From assembly GCF_030066995.1 (NCBI RefSeq), contig NZ_JASJAP010000001.1:186001-250000 (forward strand): DNA of 64,000 nucleotides. The letters are read 5' to 3'. Origin of the DNA: Erythrobacter sp. GTDB lineage: Bacteria > Pseudomonadota > Alphaproteobacteria > Sphingomonadales > Sphingomonadaceae. Within the stretch, counting starts at the first letter, position 1; each line of letters begins with the position of its first letter. Shown piece by piece: positions 45,444 to 54,813 of the stretch. The notes under the pieces are model-generated. The model did no database searches. It saw nothing but the letters and a program-made list of their open reading frames with translations, and was not told the origin of the DNA. The position numbers were made by a program, and so were the translations under genes.

Positions 45444-45905
45444 ATGGCCAATCTGGATGAGATCGACAAACGTCTGCTCAGTGAGCTGCAGGCGGAAGGC
45501 CGCGTGACCAATGTCGAGTTGGCGCAGCGCGTGGGCCTGACCGCGCCGCCGTGCTTGCGCCGGGTCCGCGGGCTTGAAGAGGACGGCGTCATTCGTGGGT
45601 ATCACGCCGATCTCGATCCCTCAAAGCTTGGCTTTGCCATTACGGTCTTTGCGATGGTGAGCTTGAAGAGCCAGGCGGAGAGCGCGTTAAGGGAATTTGA
45701 AGAGCATATGCGTGGTCTTCCCGAGGTGCGCGAATGCCACATGCTCAATGGCGAGATCGATTTCATCCTCAAGATCGTAAGCGAAGACCTGCAGAGTTTT
45801 CAGGAGTTTCTGACTGGCAAGCTGACACCGGCGCCTAATGTCGACAGTGTGAAGACTTCTCTGACGATCCGCACGGCAAAGCATGAGCCCGGCGTGCCGC
45901 TGTGA
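45444..45905 (+). CDS. Lrp/AsnC-family transcription regulator
   Basis: About 153 residues. The N-terminal helix-turn-helix is LDEIDKRLLSELQAEGRVTNVELAQRVGLTAPPCLRRVRGLE; the C-terminal RAM domain (FAITVFAMVSLKSQAESALREF, HMLNGEIDFILKIVSEDLQSF) binds amino acids and drives octamer formation. ATGs at 45432 and 45444 are both possible; GGAG fits the second better by distance, though loosely. The 288 bases upstream, shared with the divergent kinase gene, are relatively AT-rich near 45330-45350. Target genes are unknown. Confidence 0.9.
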   Translation: MANLDEIDKRLLSELQAEGRVTNVELAQRVGLTAPPCLRRVRGLEEDGVIRGYHADLDPSKLGFAITVFAMVSLKSQAESALREFEEHMRGLPEVRECHMLNGEIDFILKIVSEDLQSFQEFLTGKLTPAPNVDSVKTSLTIRTAKHEPGVPL

Positions 45906-46112
45906 CGCTGCGACGCGGTGACGCCGCGCCTTGATCGCTTGCTAGCCCGGTGCGCGTCGATATTCGGGCTGTGCCCCATTCAGGGCCGAAGTCTTTGATC
46001 GCTGGCGTTACTGTCCCCACACAGACACGGTGGCCGTTTTGAACCGAGGTCGTTAAGCTCGCCTGCGAACGGTGTCGGCCAAGCCCAGGCCGAAGGAGGA
46101 CCCCCGCCCCGC

Positions 46113-47831
46113 ATGGAAGGCCATGTTCACATTCCCTATGTGCGCGAAGTGCTGCTTTTCTTGTTGGCAGCGGGCTTCGTGGTGCCCGCGCTTCAGCGCG
46201 TTGTCAGCCCGGTCATTGCCTATTTCATCGTGGGGGCGGTCATCGGTCCCTTTGGCCTTGGCCTTCTGGCACAGCGGTTTGAGCCCCTCTCCTGGTTTGT
46301 CATCACCGACCTTGAGGGCGTCGCCGTGCTGGGCGAGCTGGGCGTCATCTTCCTTCTGTTCGTCATCGGTCTGGAGCTCTCTTTCGAGCGATTATGGGCG
46401 ATGCGGCGGCTCGTTTTCGGCTTGGGAAGCGCGCAGATTATCGTGACCGGAGCGGTGATCGGCGCGGTCGCCTATTTCTGGGGCAACTCGGTGACGACCG
46501 CGATAATCCTGGGCGCGTGCCTGGCCTTGTCCTCGACGGCGATCGTCACTCAGCTGCTGATCAGCGGCGGACGGCTTGGAACGCCCGCTGGTCAGGCCAC
46601 CTTCTCGATCCTGCTGATGCAGGACCTTGCGGTGGTCCCGATCCTTTTTGCGGTCAGCGTTGCAGGCGCAATGGGAGCGAGCAATGTCGCGCTCGGATTT
46701 GGTCTGGCGCTTGGCGAGGCGCTGATCACCATCGCCCTGATCTACGCCGTGGGACGGCTTGCGCTGCGCCCGCTTCTGCAATTGGTCGCGAGCGCGGACA
46801 GCCGCGAGGCGTTCGTGGCGATTGTCCTCTTGCTTTCGATCGGCACCGCAGCGCTGACGGGCTATGTCGGGCTTTCGATGGCGCTTGGGGCTTTTCTGGC
46901 CGGATTGCTGGTGGCCGAAACCGAGTTCCGCCATCAAGTGAAGGTCGATATCGAGCCCTTCAAGGGGCTGATGCTTGGTCTGTTCTTTCTGTCCGTGGGC
47001 ATGGGGATCGATGGCCGCGCGATTCTGGCCGATCCCGTCTGGGTCATCGCCGCTGCCGTTGGGCTGATCGTTTTGAAGATCGGGATAAACTTTGCGCTTT
47101 GCACAGCGTGGAGCCTGCCGCGACACCGAGCCTCTGAAGTCGCGATAACGCTTGGTCAGGCGGGCGAGTTCGGGTTTCTTGTCGTCGGCCTCTCGGTGAC
47201 GGTGGGTTTGCTCGACGCGCCGGTTGCCCAGTTCATGTTGGTCGTAGTCGGGCTTACGATGCTGGCCACACCGGGTCTCGACCTGCTGGCCCGGCGCACG
47301 GCGCGTGTTCTCAAACAGGCCGATGAAGGCGATTTTGACGCGCCAGCAATTGGAGAAGAACTCGAAGGGCACATCATAATCGCCGGATTTGGACGTGTGG
47401 GTGAGACCATTGCCGGCGTGCTCGACAAGCAATGCATTCGCTATGTGGCGATCGAGAAGGATCCCGCGGTGGTAATGGCGGCCAAAAAAGAGGGACGCCC
47501 GGTCCGCCTCGGAGACGCGTCGCGGCTTGATGTGATGAGGGATGCGGGCCTTTCCAAAGCGCTTACGATTGCGGTGACATTGGCGGATCGCGAAGCAACG
47601 GAGCACCTGACTGCCGAGCTTCGGCGCCTTGCGCCCACCCTCCCGATTTTTGCGCGGGCCCGTGACGCCCGGCATGCAAGCCGCCTGAGTGAACTGGGCG
47701 CCTCGATGGCTGTGCCGGAGACGGTGGAAGGAAGCCTGCGCCTTGCTGAGTTGCTGTTGATCGAAACAGGCGCAAGCGATGAAGTGGCCAATCGCTGCAT
47801 CGATCTCGAACGGCCGCTTGAGGAGATCTGA
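46113..47831 (+). CDS. Kef-type monovalent cation:proton antiporter (CPA2) with TrkA-N domain
   Basis: 572 residues. About twelve helices fill residues 1-390, including FIVGAVIGPFGLGLL and ALSSTAIVTQLL, typical of CPA2 exchangers, then a cytoplasmic RCK/TrkA-N Rossmann domain from residue 412 (HIIIAGFGRVGETIAGVLD). Kef proteins release K+ in exchange for H+ under electrophile stress, gated by glutathione adducts and NAD(H). The gene is followed after 37 bases by a universal stress protein gene. A GAAGGAGG ribosome site is present but 14 bases from the ATG. Ion specificity is not shown by the sequence. Confidence 0.9.
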   Translation: MEGHVHIPYVREVLLFLLAAGFVVPALQRVVSPVIAYFIVGAVIGPFGLGLLAQRFEPLSWFVITDLEGVAVLGELGVIFLLFVIGLELSFERLWAMRRLVFGLGSAQIIVTGAVIGAVAYFWGNSVTTAIILGACLALSSTAIVTQLLISGGRLGTPAGQATFSILLMQDLAVVPILFAVSVAGAMGASNVALGFGLALGEALITIALIYAVGRLALRPLLQLVASADSREAFVAIVLLLSIGTAALTGYVGLSMALGAFLAGLLVAETEFRHQVKVDIEPFKGLMLGLFFLSVGMGIDGRAILADPVWVIAAAVGLIVLKIGINFALCTAWSLPRHRASEVAITLGQAGEFGFLVVGLSVTVGLLDAPVAQFMLVVVGLTMLATPGLDLLARRTARVLKQADEGDFDAPAIGEELEGHIIIAGFGRVGETIAGVLDKQCIRYVAIEKDPAVVMAAKKEGRPVRLGDASRLDVMRDAGLSKALTIAVTLADREATEHLTAELRRLAPTLPIFARARDARHASRLSELGASMAVPETVEGSLRLAELLLIETGASDEVANRCIDLERPLEEI

Positions 47832-47868
47832 GGCATCGCGCGATGCAATTGGGAAGAGGAGGCTATCG

Positions 47869-48303
47869 ATGTACAAGCAGATTGTCGTTGCGCTCGACCG
47901 GGAGGATCCTGTCGGCACCGCGCTGATCGCCGAACGCTGTCAGGCCCTTGCTCAGGAAGGCCCGGCGCGCTTCACGCTGGTGCATGTCCGTGTGCCCATC
48001 CCGCCCGCCTATCTCGATGTTCTGCCGGCTCAATGGCAGACCACGCAGCGCAACGAGGCCGAGAGCTGGCTCAGCGCGTGCGCCCGCGAGCATGGCCTAT
48101 CGGACCGATTGCACGCGGTTCATTCACCTGAAGGCTCGGTCTCCGTGGGCGTTATCGCCGTCGCGCGTGAAGTTAAGGCCGACCTGATTGTGCTCGCCGC
48201 TCACAAGATGGACCTTCAAAGGCTGGTTCTCGGGACCAGCGCGCTTGCAATTGCGCGCGACGCCCCGTGCGACGCGCTGGTCGTCCGGGCGACCGAGACC
48301 TAG
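47869..48303 (+). CDS. Universal stress protein (UspA fold)
   Basis: 144 residues of the UspA fold: KQIVVALDRED at the start and ADLIVLAAHKMDLQRLVLGTSALAIARDAPCDALVVR at the end. The ATP-binding G-2x-G-9x-G(S/T) motif is only partly kept (AAHKMDLQRLVLGTS lacks the first glycines), so nucleotide binding is uncertain. GAAGAGGAGG lies six bases before the ATG. Cotranscription with the antiporter suggests a link to ion or pH stress. Confidence 0.85.
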   Translation: MYKQIVVALDREDPVGTALIAERCQALAQEGPARFTLVHVRVPIPPAYLDVLPAQWQTTQRNEAESWLSACAREHGLSDRLHAVHSPEGSVSVGVIAVAREVKADLIVLAAHKMDLQRLVLGTSALAIARDAPCDALVVRATET

Positions 48304-48323
48304 CGTTCAGCGCGCCGGCGCGG

Positions 48324-49673
48324 TCAGCCTTCGCGCTCCTCAAGCCATTGCTCCAACCACTTGATCGAATAATCGCCGTGCAGCACGTCGGTCTGATGAA
48401 GCAGTTCCTGATGCAGCGGAATGTTGGTTTTCACCCCTTCAACCACCATTTCTTCCAGCGCGCGGCGCAGGCGCATGATGCAGCCCTCTCGCGTGCGGCC
48501 ATAGACAATCAGTTTGGCGATCATCGAATCGTAATAAGGCGGGATTCGGTATCCGGCGTAAAGCCCTGAATCGACGCGGACATGCAGGCCGCCCGCGGCG
48601 TGGTAATAGGTCACTTCCCCGGGTGAAGGGGCAAAGGTGAACGGATCTTCCGCGTTGATCCGGCACTCGATGGCGTGCCCACGAAATTCCAGCTCTTCCT
48701 GCTTCACCGATAGCGGCTTGCCCGCGGCGATACGTATCTGCTCACGCACCAGATCAACGCCGGTGATCGCTTCCGTCACCGGATGCTCCACTTGCAGGCG
48801 GGTGTTCATCTCGATGAAGTAGAACTCTCCGTCTTCCCACAGGAATTCGATCGTTCCCGCGCCGCGATAACCCATGTCGCGCATGGCTTTGGCGCAGACC
48901 TCGCCCATGCGCTCACGCTGGGCGCTGTCGATGACCGGCGAAGGAGCCTCTTCAAGCACCTTCTGGTGGCGACGCTGAAGAGAGCAGTCGCGTTCGCCCA
49001 GATGGATCGCGTTTCCATTGCCATCGCCGAACACCTGGAATTCGATGTGGCGCGGATTGCCGAGATACTTTTCGATGTAGACGGTTGCATCGCCGAACGC
49101 GGCTTTCGCTTCGGAGCCTGCCTGGCTCATCAGCGTCTCAAGCTGGTCCTCGCTCTCGCAGACCTTCATCCCGCGCCCGCCGCCGCCGGAGGCCGCCTTG
49201 ATGATCACGGGATAGCCGATCTCCGCGGCTATCTTCTTGCCTTCATCAGGCTCCGACACAGCGCCGTCAGAGCCCGGCACGAGCGGCAAACCAAGCTCTC
49301 CGGCTGTCTTCTTGGCCATGACCTTGTCGCCCATCGTGCGGATATGCTCGGGCTTGGGGCCGATCCAGGCGATGTCGTGCGCTTCGACGATCTCGGCAAA
49401 CTTGGCGTTTTCCGAGAGGAAGCCATAGCCGGGGTGGATCGCGTCGCACCCTGCGACCTCAGCGGCCGAGATGATCGCGGCGTGATTGAGATAGCTTTCC
49501 GCAGCGGGGGGAGGGCCAATGCACACCGCGTGATCCGCCAGGCGAACATGCATAGCCTCGGCGTCTGCGGTCGAGTGCACCGCGACGGTTTCGATCCCCA
49601 TTTCGTGCGCGGCGCGGTGAATGCGCAGCGCGATTTCGCCGCGATTGGCGATCAGGATGCGGGAAATGGTCAT
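48324..49673 (-). CDS. accC: Acetyl-CoA carboxylase biotin carboxylase subunit
   Basis: Carboxylates biotin on AccB with ATP and bicarbonate, the first step of fatty-acid synthesis. 449 residues, normal length. It has the ATP-grasp layout: [14 protein letters not shown], the glycine-rich [46 protein letters not shown] and [12 protein letters not shown]. It follows accB after nine bases on the - strand. The last part faces the universal stress protein gene across 20 bases. Confidence 0.96.
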   Translation of the reverse strand: MTISRILIANRGEIALRIHRAAHEMGIETVAVHSTADAEAMHVRLADHAVCIGPPPAAESYLNHAAIISAAEVAGCDAIHPGYGFLSENAKFAEIVEAHDIAWIGPKPEHIRTMGDKVMAKKTAGELGLPLVPGSDGAVSEPDEGKKIAAEIGYPVIIKAASGGGGRGMKVCESEDQLETLMSQAGSEAKAAFGDATVYIEKYLGNPRHIEFQVFGDGNGNAIHLGERDCSLQRRHQKVLEEAPSPVIDSAQRERMGEVCAKAMRDMGYRGAGTIEFLWEDGEFYFIEMNTRLQVEHPVTEAITGVDLVREQIRIAAGKPLSVKQEELEFRGHAIECRINAEDPFTFAPSPGEVTYYHAAGGLHVRVDSGLYAGYRIPPYYDSMIAKLIVYGRTREGCIMRLRRALEEMVVEGVKTNIPLHQELLHQTDVLHGDYSIKWLEQWLEEREG

Positions 49674-49682
49674 GGGTCTGGC

Positions 49683-50186
49683 TTACCCGATGACCACAAG
49701 CGGTTGGTCGAACTCGACCGGTTGCGCGTTGTCGACCAGCACCGCCTTGATCGTGCCCGCTTTGTCGGCGGTGATCGGGTTCATCACCTTCATCGCCTCG
49801 ACGATCAGCAGCGTGTCGCCCGCCGCCACGCTGTCGCCCACCTTTACGAAATTGGGCTTGCCCGGCTCCGGCGCGAGGTAGGCGGTGCCCACCATCGGCG
49901 ACTTGAGCGCGCCAGCGGCGTCGGCTGATCCTTCTGCGGGCGTTTGAGCCGATGGGGCGGTCGCGGGTGGAGCGGCTGGAGCCGCTGCGACAGGAGCAAT
50001 GGTGGCAGGCATGGGCGCGGCAGGGGCCGTCGCTCCGCCGCGCGCGACGCGGATCTTGCGGTCGTCATCCTCGACCTCGATCTCGGTGAGACCTGTCTCA
50101 TTCAGAAGCTCAGCCAACTCGCGCACCAGCGCGGTGTCTACATTCATGCCGGATCTGGACCCGGCGCTTGGCTTTTTGTCAGCCAT
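49683..50186 (-). CDS. accB: Biotin carboxyl carrier protein of acetyl-CoA carboxylase
   Basis: 167 residues. The N-terminal helix-rich part ([25 protein letters not shown]) is followed by an Ala/Pro-rich hinge of about 40 residues and the biotinyl domain, with the biotin Lys133 in [10 protein letters not shown]. The start could be 50186 ([10 protein letters not shown]) or the Met at residue 14. It is cotranscribed with accC; aroQ lies 121 bases upstream on the same strand, a common alphaproteobacterial order. Confidence 0.95.
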   Translation of the reverse strand: MADKKPSAGSRSGMNVDTALVRELAELLNETGLTEIEVEDDDRKIRVARGGATAPAAPMPATIAPVAAAPAAPPATAPSAQTPAEGSADAAGALKSPMVGTAYLAPEPGKPNFVKVGDSVAAGDTLLIVEAMKVMNPITADKAGTIKAVLVDNAQPVEFDQPLVVIG

Positions 50187-50307
50187 GCATACCCCTTGTT
50201 ATCGCTTGTCGAGCGGGTTGGGCTGGTGACTATTCACGCCAATTGCGGCTGGCAAGTGGCAATTGGTCACAATTATCCCGCGCGTCGTCGCGCGGCGGCC
50301 CAAGCCG

Positions 50308-50748
50308 TCACGCAAATGTTGCGGCAACGTGTTCCAGCGCAAGCCGGTAACTGTCGGCTCCGTGCCCTTCGAATGTGGCGGCGGCGGCCTCGCCGATATA
50401 CGAGGTATGGCGAAAGCTCTCGCGCTCTTTCGGGTTGGACAGATGGACCTCGATCACCGGGGTCGCAATCGCGCGAGCGGCGTCGAGCAAGGCGATCGAT
50501 GTGTGCGTGTAAGCGCCTGCGTTGATGAGAACCGCCTTGGCGCCTTCAGCCTGCGCCTCGTGCATCCAATCGATCAACATCCCCTCGTAATTGGTTTGCC
50601 GCATATCGATGGCCAGCCCCAATTCGCGTCCGCGATCTTCGAGCATCCCCGCGATTTCATCGAGCGTGGTCGACCCGTAGATAGCGGGTTCGCGCAATCC
50701 CAGCAGGTTGAGATTGGGGCCGTTGAGGACGTAGACAGTGTCGGTCAT
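50308..50748 (-). CDS. aroQ: 3-dehydroquinate dehydratase, type II
   Basis: Third step of the shikimate pathway. 146 residues: YVLNGPNLNLLGLREPAIYG opens with the family signature and active-site loop Tyr; LINAGAYTHTSIALLDAA and VIEVHLSNPKERESFRHTS hold the catalytic His and substrate contacts. The ATG at 50748 gives the right length; a twelve-residue upstream extension was dropped. It precedes accB and accC. Confidence 0.95.
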   Translation of the reverse strand: MTDTVYVLNGPNLNLLGLREPAIYGSTTLDEIAGMLEDRGRELGLAIDMRQTNYEGMLIDWMHEAQAEGAKAVLINAGAYTHTSIALLDAARAIATPVIEVHLSNPKERESFRHTSYIGEAAAATFEGHGADSYRLALEHVAATFA

Positions 50749-50811
50749 GCCCTCGCCGCATAGCGCCCCCGGACGCTGTGGCAAGACTTCAGCGCATGGC
50801 GGTTGCGTGGT

Positions 50812-51006
50812 TCAGGGGTGCGTCTGGACACCGGACACGCGCACGCTCGCCCGGCGATCCTTCCCGGACCGGCGATCCTTACCGGACCGGCGATCCTTGC
50901 CCTCGAACGGCTTTTGCTCCTTGCGGCGATCGCCTTTGCGGCGGTCGTCACACGCGTCGTCGCTGGCCTCCTGGCCGGGGCGGGTGTCGTATTCCTCGTT
51001 CGCCAT
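50812..51006 (-). CDS. Small charged protein with DRR repeats
   Basis: 64 residues, nearly all charged. The second half repeats the unit K-D-R-R-S-G three times (KDRRSGKDRRSGKDRR) after DDRRKGDRRK. The repeat is also clear in the DNA, where a CGGACCGGCGATCCTT-like word recurs at 15-base spacing. The ATG at 51006 has TTGGAG seven bases upstream. D-R-R motifs occur in other bacterial proteins, often beside PilZ-type domains, but no such domain is present. Function unknown; nucleic-acid or membrane-surface binding is possible. Confidence 0.6.
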   Translation of the reverse strand: MANEEYDTRPGQEASDDACDDRRKGDRRKEQKPFEGKDRRSGKDRRSGKDRRASVRVSGVQTHP

Positions 51007-51115
51007 CTCAAGCTCCAAGCTTAGGCTGTTTCCGCGGGATAATACGACAAACACAACAAGGTTTGGTTAACATCTCGCTGCGCTCGCCAGCTCGCATCGG
51101 CGGCGCTCGGGCCGT

Positions 51116-51529
51116 TTAGCTGTCCACGCCCTTGACCTTGCCCCACTGACGCGCCGCCGTGTAGCCGAGATAGCCCGTGCCAAACAGCGCGTAGAGTGGC
51201 TCTGGAAGGCCGTTCAGATAGGCGTTCATTCCCGATGCGATATCCGTTGCGGCTTCGGGTTCGAACGCCGCGAGCACGCCCATGGGCAGCGCCCAGAGGA
51301 TCATGATGTACATGATGTAGAGGAAGCTGGGCCGCGCGCGGCTGGTCCAGGGATCGCGCGAATTGGCCTCCGCGACAATCGCCTGCAAGCGCGCTTCGAT
51401 CAGCCGCATTTCCTGTGTGCCCTCAAGCTTGATGAGTTCCAGCTTGGCCTGAGCCCGCGCGCCTTCGTCGGGAATGATCTTGTCGATTATCGACGTTATG
51501 GGGCCGATCAGAGTTTCGAGGATAGCCAT
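51116..51529 (-). CDS. Gene-transfer-agent type holin (GTA_holin_3TM family)
   Basis: 137 residues. An N-terminal amphipathic region (AILETLIGPITSIIDKIIP), a charged central helix (RAQAKLELIKLEGTQEMRLIEARLQAIVAEANSRD in part) and hydrophobic segments (FLYIMYIMILWALPMGVLAA; a second near residues 110-130) fit the three-helix holin family tied to gene transfer agents. Holins make inner-membrane holes that free the endolysin. No GTA structural gene or endolysin is in the window, as is usual where lysis genes sit apart from the capsid cluster. AGGAG lies upstream of the ATG at 51529. Confidence 0.75.
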   Translation of the reverse strand: MAILETLIGPITSIIDKIIPDEGARAQAKLELIKLEGTQEMRLIEARLQAIVAEANSRDPWTSRARPSFLYIMYIMILWALPMGVLAAFEPEAATDIASGMNAYLNGLPEPLYALFGTGYLGYTAARQWGKVKGVDS

Positions 51530-51585
51530 GGGTTCGCCGCGCTCCTGTAATGCGTGAGAGGCGGACAACTAACCTATTTGGTTCG

Positions 51586-51595
51586 TGTAGGAAAA
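51586..51595 (-). promoter_or_regulatory. TTTTCCTACA element upstream of the holin gene
   Basis: On the - strand TTTTCCTACA ends 57 bases before the holin ATG, immediately after the CitE-like stop. CTTTCCTACAG stands at a similar distance (65 bases) before the DUF6456 gene at 60120. Shared position and orientation suggest a common regulator or promoter element; this is an observation, not an identified site. Confidence 0.35.
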
Positions 51596-52483
51596 TCAGG
51601 GGCTTTCTTCGGCCTCGGCGAGCAGCCGCTGGGCCAGAACAAGATGCGGCCGATCGAGCATCGCGCCATCGATCGCAATCGTGCCGGCGCCCGGATTATC
51701 GGCGAAGGCCTGAACCACCGCTTGCGCGTGAGCGATTTCCTCGGCTGAGGGGGTGAAGGCGATGTTGATCGGATCGATTTGCGCCGGGTGTATCGCAAGC
51801 ATTCCGCGAAAGCCCGCCGCCCGGCAGCGCTTGGCGCGGCTCGTCAACGCCTCGAGATCGCGGAATTCGGGTTGCACGGTTTCAATCGGCGCCACGCCGG
51901 CGTTTACCGAAGCGATCAGGCACAAACTGCGCGCGAGCTCATAGACAGGTGCGTATTCGCCATCGGAGCCGCGCTGCTCGCTGGCGCCGAGCGCTGAGGA
52001 GAGGTCTTCCGCTCCCCAGCTCAGCCCGACGACCCGCTCGCGCCCAGGATAATCCTCTGCGTATTCGCGCGTTGCATACATAGCGCCGGGCGTTTCGGTG
52101 ATGATCGCGGCAATGCGCGTTGAACCCAGCGCCAGACCGTGCGCCGCCTCCAGCGTGCTGAGGTGGTGGTGCAACTGGGTTACATGATGCTTGCCTTCAG
52201 CCTTGGGCAGGAGCACGCCGCCGGGAGCAGCGGGCAGGATGGCGGCGAGATCAAACACGGCGTCGGGCGTGTCCAGCGGATTGATCCGCACCCAGACGCG
52301 CTGGCAGTCTTCAGCCGCGCCCAGCGTTTCGGCAACCATCTGCCTGGCGGCGGGCTTGTTGGCGGGCGTCACCGAATCTTCCAGATCGAGAAGCGCAATG
52401 TCGGCCGCGCTTGCGATCGCTTTGGCCATCTTCTTTTCGCTGTCGCCAGGTGCGAACAACCAGCTGCGCGTCTTCAGCGTCAT
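51596..52483 (-). CDS. CitE-like HpcH/HpaI aldolase/citrate lyase family protein
   Basis: 295 residues. TRSWLFAPGDSEKKMAKAI opens the CoA/substrate pocket, IALLDLEDSV carries the family signature, and VRINPLDTP, AIITETPGAM and GLSWGAEDLSSALGA provide the Arg, Glu and Asp that hold Mg and substrate. Stand-alone CitE-like proteins cleave malyl-CoA, citramalyl-CoA or methylmalyl-CoA; citrate lyase alpha and gamma subunits are absent, so citrate lyase itself is unlikely. The start is the ATG at 52483; a longer frame overlaps the receptor gene. Confidence 0.87.
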   Translation of the reverse strand: MTLKTRSWLFAPGDSEKKMAKAIASAADIALLDLEDSVTPANKPAARQMVAETLGAAEDCQRVWVRINPLDTPDAVFDLAAILPAAPGGVLLPKAEGKHHVTQLHHHLSTLEAAHGLALGSTRIAAIITETPGAMYATREYAEDYPGRERVVGLSWGAEDLSSALGASEQRGSDGEYAPVYELARSLCLIASVNAGVAPIETVQPEFRDLEALTSRAKRCRAAGFRGMLAIHPAQIDPINIAFTPSAEEIAHAQAVVQAFADNPGAGTIAIDGAMLDRPHLVLAQRLLAEAEESP

Positions 52484-52517
52484 GTTTCTCTCCGTCCTGC
52501 CCTGAGGGGTAGGCGGG

Positions 52518-54650
52518 CTAGAACGAGCCTTCAATCTCGAATGTGATGATGGTGCCGAAATTGCGCTCGCGGGTTTCGGAGAAGTCGACGATCCCCGCGG
52601 CGCGATCCACGAAGACGGTGCGTTCGAAGCGGTTGTCGCGATCGAGCACGTTTGAGATTGCAAGGCGCAGCGTGGCGCCGCGCACGTCCTTGTTCTCAAG
52701 AAACACGCCCGCAAAGGCGAAGCTGTCATTGCGCACGGATATCTCGTCCAGGCGCACATTGTCGGCGTTGTAATCCCAGTTGAAATCGCCGCCAAAGGCC
52801 CAGCTGGTGCCCGGCAGATCGTGCCGCAGGTCAAAGCCCACATCGACGATCTGATTGTTGCTCAATTCCCGTGTGGTTCCAAGCAGCGGATCGCGCACGG
52901 AACTGCCCTGCAACGCCAGCGAGACATCCACCCGCGTGCCGCGCCATCCCAGCCCCTCGGACAGCAGGGTGAGATCGGTTTCGACGCCGTAGAGCTGCGC
53001 AGAGGGCAGATTGCCCGGCGCTTGCCCACCGCCCTCGATCGGTATCTGATCGACGATATCGACGATGTCTTCGTAAAACGGACGCAGATTGAGCGTGCCC
53101 ACATCGCCAAGGCCGATATTGGCTTCGACCTCCAGCCGCCAGCTTTGCTGCGGCACGAGATCGGCGTTGGTCACATCTGTGCGGTCCTGATCGAGATCCA
53201 CCGATGCGATGAAATCGAAGAAGTTGAGTTGCCCGACCAGCCGTTCCAGACGCGCGGCGATGTTGACACCCTCTTTGACCTTCCAGTCGAGCGCGACAAA
53301 GCCCTTGGGCCGGTAGAATGTTCGCGTCTGCCCCTGCGCGCCGCTTTGGCTGATGCGCGAATACTCGCCTGCAAGCGAGAGCTGAAACTGCAGGTTGGAG
53401 GCGAGCGCGCGGCTGTAGGTTCCCTGCAACTCGGCGCGGTCCTCATCCACCCGCGAAGTGGCGCCTTCAAGCTCGACCGGAACGAATTCGCCGGCGGCAT
53501 CAAGCTCTTTCAGGGTGCTGTTGATATCGAGGAAGTTGCGCACGCCTTCACCGGCGATCAGCAGGTCGCCACTGAAAGCCGGAAAACTGTACTCGGCACG
53601 CGCGATCGTCTCGCCTTCATCCGCGTCGCGGGTGAAGCGCGTGCCGACCGCGTCGCTGCCATCGGCAAAGGATGTCACCTGCGTCGAAACGGTCGGACTG
53701 TCTTCGTAGCGGTGGTAGCCTATCAGCTTGAGCTTGCCGGGACCAAGGGCGAATTGGTAATCCGCGCCCACCTCGAAGTTGAACTCGTCCTCCGTGTCTT
53801 CGAATTCGCGCGTGCGGTCGACCGGATCGATCGAGCCAGAGCGTTCGGAGATCTCGGTCTCACGCCGGAGGAATCCGTTCACTTCGCCGGTGAGATTGAG
53901 GACGTTACCGTTATCGGCGAGGCGCGTGTAGGAGCCGGACAAGCCAAACCGATCCCTATCCTCTTCGCGCTGTTCGTCGCGCGTATCGACCAGGTTGCCC
54001 GCGCCATCGAAGACCAATTCGGGGCCCTCATCGCCAAAGCGCCCGGAATCGTTCTCGAACGCCAAGGTCCAATCCGTTTTTGCGCCGCCACCCGCGATCG
54101 CAACGCGACCTTCCAGCAGGCGGGGGTCGGTCCCGAAGGTGCGGATTTGCGGCGCGTAGCGATACTGGCCGCTGACCGATCCGCTTCCGGACGTGATTAC
54201 GTTGAGCACTTGTCCGGTCAGGCCCCCGATATCGAGCGTGGCTCCATCCACCAGTTCGAGCCGCAGCACCTCTTCGGTCGGAATGCGCTGGAGCGCGGCG
54301 ACCGGCCCGTTGGATTTGCCCGAGATACGGCGCCCATTGATCAGGACGTTGGTGTCCGCCTGTCCAAGGCCGCGCGCGCCGTCGCCTTCACGGATCTGAA
54401 AGCCCGGCACCTGCCGAGCCATGTCGAGCGCGCTGCGCGGGGCGAAGCGGGCAAAGTCATCCGGGGTGTAGCTGCGACGGGCAACGGTGCCGCCCGCCTT
54501 ATCCTCCATTTCTTCGCCTCGCTCGGCGCTGTCCTGTGCGGAGACCTGTCTTTCCTTGGTCTCCGCCGCGCGAGCGCCTGTTGGCGCCGCCGTCAAAGCG
54601 ACCGCGAGCGCGAGGAATGCGCTGGTGCTGGCAGGCTTGTTAATACTCAT
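52518..54650 (-). CDS. TonB-dependent outer-membrane receptor
   Basis: About 710 residues. Signal peptide SAFLALAVALTAAPTGARAA, then a plug domain (FAPRSALDMARQVPGFQIR; TNVLINGRRISGKS; IPTEEVLRLELVDGATLDIGGLTGQVLNVI) and a beta-barrel rich in alternating aromatic strands, ending in a C-terminal Phe (TFEIEGSF) as outer-membrane barrels do. No clear TonB box was seen. The substrate cannot be told. ATG at 54650 (MSINKPAST) is chosen over a GTG 21 bases upstream. It lies between the lyase and tRNA-Pro(GGG). Confidence 0.88.
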   Translation of the reverse strand: MSINKPASTSAFLALAVALTAAPTGARAAETKERQVSAQDSAERGEEMEDKAGGTVARRSYTPDDFARFAPRSALDMARQVPGFQIREGDGARGLGQADTNVLINGRRISGKSNGPVAALQRIPTEEVLRLELVDGATLDIGGLTGQVLNVITSGSGSVSGQYRYAPQIRTFGTDPRLLEGRVAIAGGGAKTDWTLAFENDSGRFGDEGPELVFDGAGNLVDTRDEQREEDRDRFGLSGSYTRLADNGNVLNLTGEVNGFLRRETEISERSGSIDPVDRTREFEDTEDEFNFEVGADYQFALGPGKLKLIGYHRYEDSPTVSTQVTSFADGSDAVGTRFTRDADEGETIARAEYSFPAFSGDLLIAGEGVRNFLDINSTLKELDAAGEFVPVELEGATSRVDEDRAELQGTYSRALASNLQFQLSLAGEYSRISQSGAQGQTRTFYRPKGFVALDWKVKEGVNIAARLERLVGQLNFFDFIASVDLDQDRTDVTNADLVPQQSWRLEVEANIGLGDVGTLNLRPFYEDIVDIVDQIPIEGGGQAPGNLPSAQLYGVETDLTLLSEGLGWRGTRVDVSLALQGSSVRDPLLGTTRELSNNQIVDVGFDLRHDLPGTSWAFGGDFNWDYNADNVRLDEISVRNDSFAFAGVFLENKDVRGATLRLAISNVLDRDNRFERTVFVDRAAGIVDFSETRERNFGTIITFEIEGSF

Positions 54651-54736
54651 CGGAGACTTCGTAATAACCACAGAGATAGGGGAGAGTTCCGTGGATGCTT
54701 ACAACGCCTTTACGAAGCGATAATCGATGAACCCAC

Positions 54737-54813
54737 TGGTCGGGAAGACAGGATTCGAACCTGCGACCCCCACACCCCCAGTGTGATGCGCTACCAGGCT
54801 GCGCTACTTCCCG
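54737..54813 (-). tRNA. tRNA-Pro(GGG)
   Basis: The - strand reads CGGGAAGTAGCGCAGCCTGG to open, the anticodon arm CACACTGGGGGTGTG gives anticodon GGG, and it closes CTTCCCGACCA with CCA encoded; 77 bases. It is highly similar to tRNA-Pro(TGG) at 42001 apart from the acceptor and anticodon arms, which suggests an old duplication. Confidence 0.96.

Noticed and set aside
46392..47918. 508-codon - strand frame across the antiporter gene
   Set aside because: Antisense to a well-supported twelve-helix transporter; the translation is hydrophilic low-complexity noise.
51116..51529. Prophage remnant around the holin gene
   Set aside because: Neighbours are housekeeping genes; no integrase, attachment site, endolysin or structural gene is present, so a lone GTA-type holin is the better reading.
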